DNA of 64,000 bases from Thermoanaerobaculales bacterium (GTDB lineage: Bacteria; Acidobacteriota; Thermoanaerobaculia; Thermoanaerobaculales; Sulfomarinibacteraceae), in NCBI GenBank assembly GCA_035358815.1, contig DAOPQC010000003.1:372001-436000 (forward strand), read 5' to 3'. Positions 17,113-25,679 of this stretch are shown here, piece by piece. The translations under genes were made by a program, and so were the position numbers. Position 1 is the first letter of the stretch. Each line of letters begins with the position of its first letter. The notes beneath the pieces were generated by a model. The model did no database searches and had not been told where the DNA came from. It saw only the letters and a program-made list of their open reading frames with translations.

Positions 17113-18644
17113 CACTCACCCCCTCTCATCGCCACCCGGGGCTGGCGGTCGTCGGCAAGGCTGCCGAGGTGGGCCGACAGCGCGCCCAGCTCCGGCTCGG
17201 TGCCGACGAACGGCGGCATGTACGGGCTCGGCAAGGCGCTGGTGTCGATCATCCTCGTCCGGTCGGCCGCGGCGTAGGCCGCGCCCATGCCGCGCAGCTT
17301 CACCAGCGTGGCCGTGATCATGCCCTGGTTGAGGTCCCGGATCATGCCGGGGTCGCCCCGCACCTCGTTCGCGCTCGGCAGCACGCCCCTCATGTCGTCG
17401 AAGCTCACACCGGCGTGACAGGCCGCACACCGGGCGCGGAAGGCGCGGGCGCCCGATCCGGGTGGATCGTCGGCCGCCACCGCGAGCACGTCGGCCACCG
17501 ACGGCAGCGCCTTCCGGATCGACTGGTAGCCGTCGAGGGTGTGGCAGGCCGCGCACTGGGCGCGGAAAACCTCGCGGCCGGTGACGGCCGGGTCCGCGGC
17601 CGCGGCGCGCGCCCCCCATCCCGCCGTGGCGAGCACACCTCGCTCGTTGACCGCCGCGATGTCCGCGACCTGCAGGCCGTTGGAGAAGGTATGGCTGTGG
17701 ATCAGGAAGGGCTTGCGCGCGCCCTCGCGCAGCCGCTCGTAGCCGCCGAAGAAAGCGAAGGCGGCAAGCGCCAGGACCGCGGCGGTCGCCGGCCGCGCCA
17801 GCCGCGGTCGCGCCAGCAGGATGACGGCGGCGACCACCAGCGCCGCCGTCAGCGCCCACAGCGCGAAGTGGCGGGTCGCGGCGAGGGTCGCGAGCGCGGG
17901 CGCCGCGCCCCGGAACAGCCCCTGGACCGAGTCCGGCAGCACCGCTTCCCACCACCGGTAGCCCGCATAGCTGACCAGCGCCCCGGCGACCATCCACCAG
18001 CCGAGGTAGCGCACCAGGCGGTCCCGATGGGCCGCCGCGGTGCGCATCGCCGGGAACACCATGAACGCGGTCGCCATCATCAGGCAGATGCCGGTGCGCA
18101 GAACCAGGCTCGGCCAGTAGGTCGGGTTGAAGAAGCCGTCCCAGAACGCCCCGGTCTCCAGCCAGCGCCCCGGGGTCAGCATGAAGGTGATGATGCCGTT
18201 GATGATCACCAGGCTGAGGTAGGCGCCGACGAAGTAGATCCATCCCACGAGCAGGTGGGCGCGCTTGGAGATCGTGTTCCAGGTCGCGTAGTAGATCAGG
18301 GCGGCCACGATCTCGACCACGAAGAAGACCCACTCGATGGCCCATCCCCAGACGTAGGTGTGGATCAGCGTCGAGATCGCACCTGGGGACACCAGACCGG
18401 CCACCACCCAGATCCCGACCCCCGAGATCACCCCGAACACCGTCGACACCAGGATCAGCACCAGCGACGACCGTTTGGCGAGCCCGCGCAGCTCCCGGTC
18501 GCCGCGCTTCACCGCCAGCGTCTCGGTCACCGCGATCAGCAAGCCGCCGCCGATCGCGAAGTGGGACACGATCACGTGCGGGATCGCCACCAGCGCCATC
18601 AGCAGCGATCCGCCGATGGCCAGATCCCAGATCGGATAGCCCAT
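17112..18644 (-). CDS. Cytochrome bd-like subunit I fused to a di-haem cytochrome c domain
   Basis: 510 aa. Residues 1-320 are a CydA-like membrane domain: His23 (PHVIVSHFAIGGGLLI) aligns with the E. coli b595 ligand, and AIEWVFFVVE (Glu104, Glu111) with the acidic residues of helix 3. At the b558-ligand site (NPTYWPSLVLRTG) no His is present. The quinol-binding Q-loop of CydA is absent. Residues 350-510 form a periplasmic tail with two haem-c motifs, both CAACH (364-368 and 406-410), and possible distal Met in MPPFVG. This suggests cytochrome c rather than quinol as electron donor. ATG preceded by GGGGAGG; promoter upstream. Confidence 0.85.
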   Translation of the reverse strand: MGYPIWDLAIGGSLLMALVAIPHVIVSHFAIGGGLLIAVTETLAVKRGDRELRGLAKRSSLVLILVSTVFGVISGVGIWVVAGLVSPGAISTLIHTYVWGWAIEWVFFVVEIVAALIYYATWNTISKRAHLLVGWIYFVGAYLSLVIINGIITFMLTPGRWLETGAFWDGFFNPTYWPSLVLRTGICLMMATAFMVFPAMRTAAAHRDRLVRYLGWWMVAGALVSYAGYRWWEAVLPDSVQGLFRGAAPALATLAATRHFALWALTAALVVAAVILLARPRLARPATAAVLALAAFAFFGGYERLREGARKPFLIHSHTFSNGLQVADIAAVNERGVLATAGWGARAAAADPAVTGREVFRAQCAACHTLDGYQSIRKALPSVADVLAVAADDPPGSGARAFRARCAACHAGVSFDDMRGVLPSANEVRGDPGMIRDLNQGMITATLVKLRGMGAAYAAADRTRMIDTSALPSPYMPPFVGTEPELGALSAHLGSLADDRQPRVAMRGGE

Positions 18645-18674
18645 GCGCCCCTCCCCAGCGGATCGATCGGCCCG

Positions 18675-18703
18675 ACACTAGCACCGGCCAAAAACTGCGA
18701 CAA
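18675..18703 (-). promoter_or_regulatory. Possible promoter of the bd-like operon
   Basis: On the minus strand TTGTCG (18703-18698) is followed after exactly 17 bp by TAGTGT (18680-18675), 30 bp before the start codon. A moderate match to the sigma-70 consensus. Confidence 0.35.
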
Positions 18704-18829
18704 GCTGCCGGCCGCGGTCGTGATCGGGCGCTCGGCGGCGGGCGGCCCGGCTGCCGTCACGGCCACCATCAGCCACGGCGCACCTCCGCGGCGCCGCAAT
18801 CGGGCGCCGCGGGCGGTGCATGACTCCTC

Positions 18830-18858
18830 TTGACATGGTTGTGCAGCGGCACTACTGT
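18830..18858 (+). promoter_or_regulatory. Promoter of the Fur-family gene
   Basis: A perfect -35 TTGACA (18830-18835) and TACTGT (18853-18858) are separated by 17 bp, 36 bp before the start codon. The segment between -10 and start (GAGACGCTGAAAATGAGTCT) is AT-richer and has short inverted ends AGAC/GTCT, a conceivable autoregulatory site. The rest of the gap 18645-18894 shows no gene. Confidence 0.6.
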
Positions 18859-18894
18859 TGATTGAGACGCTGAAAATGAGTCTGGATTAGGATC

Positions 18895-19359
18895 ATGACC
18901 AAACTCGCACAACGCGCCCAGAAGCTGTTCATCCAACACCTGCGGGAGAACAACCTCAAGGTGACACAGGAGCGCCTCGCGCTGCTCGACGAGATCTTCT
19001 CGAGCGACGAGCACCTCGACGCGGACGACCTGCTCGCGCGGATGAAGTCCAAGAGCCGCAAGGTGTCGCGCGCCACCGTCTACCGCACCCTCGACCTGCT
19101 CGTACAGTGCGGCCTGGTGCGCAAGAGCCGGCTCGGCCGCGAGCACTACTTCTACGAGAAGATGGAGCCCGGCGGTGGTCACCACCACATGGTGTGCACC
19201 GCGACCGGCAAGATCATCGAGTTCTGGGACGCCGAGCTCGACGAGCGGCTGCGCCGGATCTGCCAGGAGCACAAGTTCCGGCCGTCGTTCATCTCGATCC
19301 AGATCCAGGGATTGAGCGACGAGGGCCAGAAGGTCGAGCAGGAGACGACGTTCTTCTGA
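18895..19359 (+). CDS. Fur-family transcriptional regulator
   Basis: 154 aa. Winged-helix part: NNLKVTQERLALLDEIFSSD, helix RATVYRTLDLLVQCGLV. The metal-sensing part begins GGGHHHMVCTATGKIIEFWD, a variant of the Fur HHDHLIC motif. The paired CxxC structural zinc motifs of classical Fur/PerR/Zur are absent: the only two Cys of the C-terminal half are isolated. The type (Fe, Zn or peroxide sensor) therefore cannot be called. It is divergent from the bd-like operon, which it might control. ATG at 18895. Confidence 0.93.
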   Translation: MTKLAQRAQKLFIQHLRENNLKVTQERLALLDEIFSSDEHLDADDLLARMKSKSRKVSRATVYRTLDLLVQCGLVRKSRLGREHYFYEKMEPGGGHHHMVCTATGKIIEFWDAELDERLRRICQEHKFRPSFISIQIQGLSDEGQKVEQETTFF

Positions 19360-19484
19360 TCCCGATTCCCGTGGCCGTTAATCGGGACTGAAGCTCGATC
19401 CAGCTAAGCACTATCAGCCGCTTCCCACGTGCCCATCATGGGTGTGCTCGCTGACCAGCCCTTCGGCGCATCCCAATTTCGATC

Positions 19485-19601
19485 GACCAGATACCCACTC
19501 CTCCCGCTGGCGCGCGTTTCTCGTCGACCTCACGTGCCACCGCCTACCGGCCACCTTCGCCTCGATTCAGGACGGCAATGAGAAACGCGGGCTAGCGGGA
19601 G
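19485..19601. repeat. 114-bp dispersed repeat, copy A, with inverted ends, overlapping the tyrS stop codon
   Basis: Positions 19485-19598 match 28832-28945 on the opposite strand; my hand alignment gives about 95 of 114 identical bases without gaps. Ends are inverted: CTCCCGCTGGCGCGCGTTTCTC (19501-19522) pairs with 19580-19601 at 20 of 22 positions. The right end contains the tyrS stop codon (19592-19594). No transposase or target duplication seen. The remaining gap 19360-19484 shows nothing recognisable. Confidence 0.75.
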
Positions 19602-20821
19602 AAAGTGACGCGGGCAATGCGGCGCTTGCCGACCTGGATCAGCAGCGGCTCGGGGCGGGAGGTCGGCAGCTCGGACCTCGCGTCCCGAAACGCCTCGCCG
19701 TCCACCCTGACTGCGCCCTGCTCGATCAGCCGGCGGGCCTCCGTGTTGGAGGTCACGAGCCCGGCCGACACCAGCAGCTTCGACAGCAGGACCACCGCGC
19801 CCGGCGCGGTAACCTCGACCTCGGGGATCTCGGTCGGCAGGTCGCGCGACGAGAAGACCCGCCCGAACTCCTCCTCGGCCAGGGCGGCCGCCGCCGCGCC
19901 GTGGAACTCGCCGACGATGGTTCGCGCCAGCTCCTTCTTGACCGCCATCGGATGGCGGGCGCCGCGCGCGGTCTCGGCCTTGAGCGCGCCGATCTCGTCC
20001 GCACCGCGGTCGGTCAGCAGCAGCCAGTACGTCCACATCAGCTCGTCCGAGATCGACATCAGCTTCCCGTACATCTCGCCGGCGGCGTCCTCCACCGCCA
20101 CGTAGTTGTCGAGCGACTTGGACATCTTCTCGCTGCCGTCGAGGCCCGCCAGGAGCGGCACCGTCATCACCACCTGGGGCTCCATGCCGCGCTCCCGCAT
20201 CACGTGCCGCCCCATCAGCAGGTTGAACAGCTGGTCCGTCCCGCCCAGCTCGACGTCGGTCGCGAGCGACACCGAGTCGTAGGCCTGGGCGAGCGGGTAC
20301 AGGAACTCGTGCAGCGCGATCGGCTGACCCTTCGCGTACCTCCCGCGGAAGTCCTCGCGCTCCAGCATCTGGGCGACGGTGACCGTGGCCGCGAGCCGGA
20401 TCCAGTCCTCGGAGCTCAGCGCGCCCAGCCACCGCGAGTTGAAGTCGATGACCGTGGTCTCGGGGTCGAGCAGCTTGAAGATCTGCCTGCGGTAGGTGGC
20501 GGCGTTGGCCTCGATCTGATCACGGGTCAGCTGGGGCCGGGTCGCCTTCTTCCCGGTCGGGTCGCCGATCATGCCGGTGAAGTCGCCGATCAGGAACACC
20601 ACGGTGTGGCCGAGCTGCTGAAAGTGGCGCATCTTGCGGATCACGACCGTGTGACCGAGGTGGAGGTCGGGCGCTGACGGATCGAAGCCGACCTTGACCG
20701 AGAGCGGCCGGCCGGTCGCCTGCGAGCGCCGGAGCTTCGCCTCGAGCTCGGCTGCCGGAATGACGTCGACGCACCCCTTGGTGAGGTACTCGACCTGTTG
20801 CTGCAGCTTGAGGTCGTTCAC
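19592..20821 (-). CDS. tyrS: Tyrosyl-tRNA synthetase
   Basis: 409 aa class-I synthetase. HIGH motif seen as HLGH (54-57), KMSKS at 232-236, the tyrosine-site motif ELGGTDQLFN, and an S4 RNA-binding domain at the C-terminus (TSNTEARRLIEQGAVRVDGE). The HLGH variant and length fit the TyrZ-like branch. Starts with GTG after GGGGAGG. The last codons and the TAG stop fall inside a dispersed 114-bp repeat. Confidence 0.96.
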   Translation of the reverse strand: MNDLKLQQQVEYLTKGCVDVIPAAELEAKLRRSQATGRPLSVKVGFDPSAPDLHLGHTVVIRKMRHFQQLGHTVVFLIGDFTGMIGDPTGKKATRPQLTRDQIEANAATYRRQIFKLLDPETTVIDFNSRWLGALSSEDWIRLAATVTVAQMLEREDFRGRYAKGQPIALHEFLYPLAQAYDSVSLATDVELGGTDQLFNLLMGRHVMRERGMEPQVVMTVPLLAGLDGSEKMSKSLDNYVAVEDAAGEMYGKLMSISDELMWTYWLLLTDRGADEIGALKAETARGARHPMAVKKELARTIVGEFHGAAAAALAEEEFGRVFSSRDLPTEIPEVEVTAPGAVVLLSKLLVSAGLVTSNTEARRLIEQGAVRVDGEAFRDARSELPTSRPEPLLIQVGKRRIARVTFSR

Positions 20822-20959
20822 TTCGCCTCCCCGATCAGCCCTGTCGAGGCATCATGGTAACCCGGGCCGGCCGCTCCACCCAGGAGCTCGCACCGCGTGG
20901 CCACGGCGGACGGGCGGGGACCGAATCCCCGGCCCGCGGCCGCTGCGGCACGAGCTTTC

Positions 20960-22948
20960 CTAGCGGCGCGGCGCACCCGGCACCGGCAGCTGCCCGGCGC
21001 CGGTGGTCGTCAACCCCTGCCACTTCGGGAGCTGGCCGAGCGCGGCCGACAGCTGCTCGGAGGACAGCGTGAGCACGGCGAGCTCCAGGTCCTCGGTGCT
21101 CCGCCACGGGCCGTCGCCCGCCGCCAGCGCCGCACACCGCCGCGCCTGGCCCAACGGACCACTGGCGTCGGCCGCGAGCCGCGCCGCCAGCGCGCGGCCG
21201 GCGCCGGCGGCCTCGTCCTCGCCCACGGCCGAGCTCAGCCCGGTCCAGGCCTTCTCGAGCCGGCGCTCGAGCTCCGCGAGCGGTCCCGGCGCCTGAATGA
21301 CGAGCACCAGCATGCGCCGGCCGGGCACCAGCGGCCGCAGCACCTCGACGTCACGCGCGATCCCTCGCGCCGCGACCCGCCGCGCCAGCACCTCGCCGAC
21401 CATGGCCATCGACAGGTCGTCGATGGCGGCGGCCAGGTCGACCGCGACGGCGAGCGCCGAGTCGTCTCCGGGCGCCGCTTCGCGGGTCCGCGGCACCGGC
21501 TGGACCGGCTGCCCGATCGGCGCCGTGGAGCGCGCGGGGCCGCCCAGCCCGAACTTCTCGATCGCCTCGGCCGCGGTCTCGGCATCCGGGGCGATGACGC
21601 CGATCGCGAGGTTGCCCGGGCGCAGCAGCGAGGCCGGCGTCAGGCCGCCGCCCTCGTCGAGCGAGAGCACGCCCGACATCAGCTCCAGGGCGCGCCGGCG
21701 CGCCGACCCGTCCTCCAGGGCGAGCGGGAGATCGTCGGCCGCCACCCGGTCGAGGGCGTCCTGCAGGACCTCGATCAGCTCGGGCAGCCCATCCGGAAAG
21801 GTCGCAAGCTCCAGGGCGGCAGGGCCGGTCCGCACGCGCACCCATCCGGGAGCGCCCTCCATCGCGCGAAGCTCGGCCGCCACCCGCGCCAGCACCGTGG
21901 CCGAGATCGCGCCGTCGATGTCGGGCAGCACGATCGGCCGCAGGCTCACCACCGCAAGGCCGGCGACCTCTCTCTCGAGGATCGCCGCCACGGCGTCGTT
22001 GTCGAGCGTCACCACCTCGGGGCCCGGGGCGAACCGCGGGTTGAAGACGCGCGGGGGGAGCGTCAGCACCACCCGCCCCGGGTGCTGGGCCAACCACGCC
22101 CGGGCCGCGTCGCGCACCGTCGCCTCGGTCACCCCGGAGATGCCGAACAGGAGCTCCCGCACTCCGGCCGCCCCCCCGCCCTGCCAGCGCTCCAGCACCG
22201 CGACCGCTGCGTCGGGATGGGCGGCGAGCAGCGCCCGGCGCCGCACCTCGAGCCGCGACCGCGCCGCCTCGACGCGACCGCCGTCGATCAGCGCGCTCTC
22301 GCCGATCCGCGCGATCTCGAACCGCAGCCGGCGAAGCTCGAGGTCGACGAGATCGGCGTCCACTCCGCCTTCGAGCAACCCGAGATCGCCGTCCACTCGC
22401 GTCCGGAAGCCCGGATGCTGCGCCGACAGCAGCTCGGGCAGCAGCTCCCACAGCACCTCGACCGAGCTCCGGCGCCCATCGGCCGGACCGGGGAGCGGCA
22501 GCTCGATCCGCACCGTGGCGTCGCCGTCCAAGGCGCCGAGACGGCGGTCAATGCCGCCCTCCTCGAGCGGCGGCCGCTCGACCGGGAGGCCCGCGGCGGC
22601 TCTACCGGCGAGCGCCCGCTCGACGGCCGACCGGAGCTCGGCGAACTGGGTGCCGCCGACCACCACCACGACCGGGGGCGGCGGATCGGCCGCTGCGAGC
22701 TCGCGCTGCGCGTCGGCCACCAGGTTGAGTTGACCCAGGGTGACGGCGTGAGCAACGCCGTCCGCCTCGGGCCAGGCCAGGGTGGTGGCGCCGGCGAGCG
22801 GCTGGGTGACGAACACGAGCTCGCTGCCGTTCGCGAAGCGCTCGCTGTGAAGGGCCTGCCCGGACGCCGCGCCGGCTCCCAGCAGGAGCGCGATCGCCGC
22901 CGTCCAGGTCAAGACAAAGGACTGAAACAACGAATCTTGTGGCCTCAT
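20960..22948 (-). CDS. Secreted M16-peptidase-like protein without zinc motif
   Basis: 662 aa with an N-terminal signal peptide (VLTWTAAIALLLGAGAASG). The start ERFANGSELVFVTQPLAGAT mimics the M16 opening LxNGLxVxxxP. The segment GVTEATVRDAARAWLA followed by VVLTLPPR is typical of the end of an M16 half. I find no HxxEH or HxxEHxxx76E zinc site in either half, so it is probably catalytically inactive, like the non-catalytic subunit of heterodimeric M16 proteases. No active partner gene is adjacent. Fold call is by eye. Confidence 0.6.
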   Translation of the reverse strand: MRPQDSLFQSFVLTWTAAIALLLGAGAASGQALHSERFANGSELVFVTQPLAGATTLAWPEADGVAHAVTLGQLNLVADAQRELAAADPPPPVVVVVGGTQFAELRSAVERALAGRAAAGLPVERPPLEEGGIDRRLGALDGDATVRIELPLPGPADGRRSSVEVLWELLPELLSAQHPGFRTRVDGDLGLLEGGVDADLVDLELRRLRFEIARIGESALIDGGRVEAARSRLEVRRRALLAAHPDAAVAVLERWQGGGAAGVRELLFGISGVTEATVRDAARAWLAQHPGRVVLTLPPRVFNPRFAPGPEVVTLDNDAVAAILEREVAGLAVVSLRPIVLPDIDGAISATVLARVAAELRAMEGAPGWVRVRTGPAALELATFPDGLPELIEVLQDALDRVAADDLPLALEDGSARRRALELMSGVLSLDEGGGLTPASLLRPGNLAIGVIAPDAETAAEAIEKFGLGGPARSTAPIGQPVQPVPRTREAAPGDDSALAVAVDLAAAIDDLSMAMVGEVLARRVAARGIARDVEVLRPLVPGRRMLVLVIQAPGPLAELERRLEKAWTGLSSAVGEDEAAGAGRALAARLAADASGPLGQARRCAALAAGDGPWRSTEDLELAVLTLSSEQLSAALGQLPKWQGLTTTGAGQLPVPGAPRR

Positions 22949-22995
22949 ACCCGGCCCATGGTAGCATGCCGTGGATGCGGCGCGAGGTCGACATC

Positions 22996-23898
22996 ATGGA
23001 CGCGAAGGGGCTGCTGTTCGGGTTGCTCGCGGCGGTCGCCGCGTTCCCGGGCGCGCTCCTGGTCGCGGTGGCGGGGCAGGGGATCGGCGCTCTGCTCGGC
23101 GGCTGTGGCTGGATCGGAGTCTCCACCGCAGTCGACCGCCAGGTGTGGGCACTGGTCAACCAGCCGACGCTGGCCTTCGCCTCGGAGCCGCGGTCCATCG
23201 GCTACTGGTCTGGCTCGCTGGCGCTGCCGCTGCTGGTCGCGGTCGCCGCCATCGCCCTGCTGCCGAGGCCGCGCTCGCTCGCCGCCGAGCTGATCGTGCT
23301 CCAGCTCGCCTGGGCCTGCGCCGTGGTCGGGCTTGCCTGGCTGCCGCTGCTCGATCCTCGCGATGGCCACCTCTGCCGGTGGCTCGAGCTGTGGCGGCTG
23401 CCCGCACCCCTGGTCTGGCTGGCCCCGGCGCTCGCGATTCCGGCGGCGCTGCCGCCGACCCTGCGCCTGCTCGCCCTCCTGCGGATCGCCCGCCCGCACA
23501 CCGGACGGGCGTTGCGCGTGGCGGCGGTGGCCGCTCACCTCGGCGTGCCGGCGGCAGCCTTCGTCGGGGTGGCGACGCTGGCCTCGGGACGACCACCGGA
23601 GATGTCGACCCTCGCCGTGGGCGCGGCGGTGGTGGTCGCCGTCAGCGCGGCGTGGGTCGGCTACCCGCCGGCGTTCGTCCATCGCCTGCGCGGGCTCGAG
23701 CTCGGCAGCTGGGTGCGGCTGGCGGCCGCCGCCGCAGTGGCGGTCGCCATCGTCTGGCTCGCCGGCCGGCCGCTCCCGGACGACGCGAGGGCCGGTCTGC
23801 TGTGGGGCGGTCCCACCGCCACCAACAACATCCGGCCGTGGATCGTGGCGGTCCCGGTCGCCGGCATCGCACCCGCCACCCGCCACCCCGGGGAGTAG
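22996..23898 (+). CDS. Polytopic membrane protein of unknown function
   Basis: 300 aa from ATG 22996 with GCGAGG upstream; ATG 22975 is possible. About seven predicted helices, for example LLFGLLAAVAAFPGALLVAV, ALPLLVAVAAIALLP and AAAAAVAVAIVWLAG. No family motif recognised. It starts divergently from the M16-like gene, whose start overlaps the upstream region of this one. Confidence 0.65.
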   Translation: MDAKGLLFGLLAAVAAFPGALLVAVAGQGIGALLGGCGWIGVSTAVDRQVWALVNQPTLAFASEPRSIGYWSGSLALPLLVAVAAIALLPRPRSLAAELIVLQLAWACAVVGLAWLPLLDPRDGHLCRWLELWRLPAPLVWLAPALAIPAALPPTLRLLALLRIARPHTGRALRVAAVAAHLGVPAAAFVGVATLASGRPPEMSTLAVGAAVVVAVSAAWVGYPPAFVHRLRGLELGSWVRLAAAAAVAVAIVWLAGRPLPDDARAGLLWGGPTATNNIRPWIVAVPVAGIAPATRHPGE

Positions 23899-23955
23899 CG
23901 GCCGGGGGTCAGGGGCCGGCGCCGCAGCGGGCAGCGGCAGGGGCGGGCGGCCCGC

Positions 23956-23961
23956 TATAAT
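23956..23961 (+). promoter_or_regulatory. -10 box upstream of ferritin
   Basis: A perfect TATAAT lies 64 bp before the ferritin ATG in a GC-rich gap; no convincing -35 box. Confidence 0.4.
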
Positions 23962-24024
23962 CGGCCCCGGCTCCCGGCAGACGATCGCCGCCGGAGCGAC
24001 CACGCCACGAAAGGACGACACGCC

Positions 24025-24534
24025 ATGGACGTCAAGGTCGAAAAAGCGCTCAACGAGCAGATCCACGCCGAGTTCTTCTCCTTCTACCTCTACCTTTCGG
24101 TGTCCGCGTACTTCTCCGCCGAGCACCTGGACGGGTTCGCGCACTGGATGAAGATCCAGGCCCAGGAGGAGCTCCTTCATGCCATGAAGCTGTTCGATTA
24201 CGTCAACGAGCGCAGCGGCTCGGTCCGGCTGGCGGCGCTGGAGGCGCCCCAACGGGAGTGGGCGTCGCCGTCGGTTGCCGTCGAGGCAGTGCTCAACCAC
24301 GAGCGCCACATCTCGGCCCGGATCAACGAGCTCGTCAACCTCGCCAACACCGTCAAGGACCACGCCACCACCGTGGTACTCCACTGGTACGTCAATGAGC
24401 AGGTGGAGGAGGAGGCGACTGCGGACACCCTGTTCCATCAGGTCCGGATGCTGGAGGGCAGCCCGCACGGCCTGCTCATGCTCGACCGCGAGCTCGCCGG
24501 ACGAACCCTGTCCGCCCCGCCGCCGGCGGAGTGA
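24025..24534 (+). CDS. Non-haem ferritin
   Basis: 169 aa, the normal size. Ferroxidase-centre residues are visible in NEQIHAEFFSFYLYLSVSAY (Glu), IQAQEELLHAMKLFDYV (Glu-Glu and His) and YVNEQVEEEATADTL. It oxidises Fe(II) and stores it in a 24-subunit shell. The C-terminus (APPPAE) is short. It lies 126 bp after the membrane-protein gene and has its own -10 box. Confidence 0.95.
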   Translation: MDVKVEKALNEQIHAEFFSFYLYLSVSAYFSAEHLDGFAHWMKIQAQEELLHAMKLFDYVNERSGSVRLAALEAPQREWASPSVAVEAVLNHERHISARINELVNLANTVKDHATTVVLHWYVNEQVEEEATADTLFHQVRMLEGSPHGLLMLDRELAGRTLSAPPPAE

Positions 24535-24535
24535 G

Positions 24536-24719
24536 CTCCCGAGCCGGTCGGGACCCGAAAGCGGAGTCGGGAACGGGAGCGGGAACGGGAACGAACCCGA
24601 ACGCGGATCCGGCTTCCGGCTTCGATTGCAGCTTCGCCGTGAGAGCTTGCCATTGAGTGTTGCCGTGACGAGAGGGGGCGGGGTCGGCTGTGGTGCCCTG
24701 ACCCCTAGCTCCTTTCCCC
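24536..24719. repeat. Hexad element between ferritin and the ATP-grasp gene
   Basis: Four perfect units GGGAAC, GGGAGC, GGGAAC, GGGAAC (24569-24592) form a canonical G3N3 quadruplex motif. Read on the minus strand the element has a box like GGGGATAGGATCTGGGG (24719-24702, here GGGGAAAGGAGCTAGGGG), then GTCAGGG, then CACGGCGAAGCTGCAATCGA, then the hexads. The order is the same as in 52663-52808. The TAG stop of the ATP-grasp gene lies inside the first box. Confidence 0.75.
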
Positions 24720-25583
24720 TCTCCTGACAGCGTCCTCGACCAGGGCCCGCGCCACGTCGACCCCGGTCGCGGCCTCGAGGTGCCGGAAGCCAGGCGTCGG
24801 ATTGACCTCGACCACCACCGTCCGCTCTCCCGGCAGCAGGTCGACGCCGCACTGGCCGAGGCCGACCGCGCGGGCAGCCGCCAGCGCGAGCCGCTCCTCC
24901 TCGAGGCTCGGCTGGTGGCCGACCGCACGGCCGCCGCGCGCCGCGTTCGAGCGCCAGTCGCCGGGAGCGGCGCTCAGCCGCGCGCCGGCCGCGACCCGCT
25001 CCCCGACAACCAGCAGCCTCACGCTGACGCCGCCGGCGTCGTGGAAGCGCTGCACGACGACCTCGTCGCCGAGCCGCCACAGCGTGTCGAGCACCGCGTC
25101 GAGCTGGTCGCGGGCGTCGCAGCGGATGACCCCAACCCCCATCCGGGAGCGGCGCTGCTTGACCACCACCGGGAAGCCCAGCCGGCGAGCGGCGGCGCCG
25201 GCCAGCGCCTCCGGGTCGGCGCCGGCGAGCGTGTCGGGAACCGGCAGGCCCGCCGCCGCCAGCGCCCGCACCGTCCGCCAGTGGTCGCGCCCGCAACGGA
25301 TCGCATCCGGCAGGTTCGGAGTCGCGACCCCGCGATCGACCGCCGCCTCGAGGGCCGCGAGCACGCTCTCCGGGCGCCAGTTGCCGACGCGCGCGAGCAC
25401 CGCCCCGGGCAACGGGTCGAGGAGGTCGACGCCGTCCTGCTCGAGCGCCGGCCGGCCGCCGGCGCCGGCGGCCAGCGTCGCGGCGTCGAGAATGGCGGCC
25501 TCCACGCCGAGGCCGCGGGCCGCCGCAGCGAGCCGTCGATTGGCCTCGGTGTCCGGCCGCGCGGTGAGCAGCAGCAACCGCAC
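24705..25583 (-). CDS. RimK-like ATP-grasp ligase
   Basis: 292 aa from GTG 25583; a TTG at 25601 is less likely. ATP-grasp features: GRDHWRTVRALAAAGLPVP before the fold, GFPVVVKQRRSRMGVGV (nucleotide loop), VVVQRFHDAGGVSVRLLVVG, and the metal site VVVEVNPTPGFRHLE. This is the RimK family, which attaches amino acids to proteins or small molecules (RimK adds glutamates to ribosomal protein S6). The substrate is unknown here. The last five codons (GERS plus stop) are part of a repeat element. Confidence 0.82.
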   Translation of the reverse strand: MRLLLLTARPDTEANRRLAAAARGLGVEAAILDAATLAAGAGGRPALEQDGVDLLDPLPGAVLARVGNWRPESVLAALEAAVDRGVATPNLPDAIRCGRDHWRTVRALAAAGLPVPDTLAGADPEALAGAAARRLGFPVVVKQRRSRMGVGVIRCDARDQLDAVLDTLWRLGDEVVVQRFHDAGGVSVRLLVVGERVAAGARLSAAPGDWRSNAARGGRAVGHQPSLEEERLALAAARAVGLGQCGVDLLPGERTVVVEVNPTPGFRHLEAATGVDVARALVEDAVRRGERS

Positions 25584-25679
25584 CGGGGCATGGTACCGCA
25601 ACGTGGGGGATGTTCCCCGGGGTGTTCACGCGTGCGACACGTTCGCCGCACGCGTCGAGAAGCTGTATACTGGTGGCTG

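Noticed and set aside
19485..19601. Insertion sequence at the tyrS end
   Set aside because: No transposase frame and only 114 bp; kept as a dispersed repeat.
20960..23898. Gene fusion or pseudogene between the M16-like and membrane-protein genes
   Set aside because: They are divergent genes with only overlapping 5' ends; both frames are intact.
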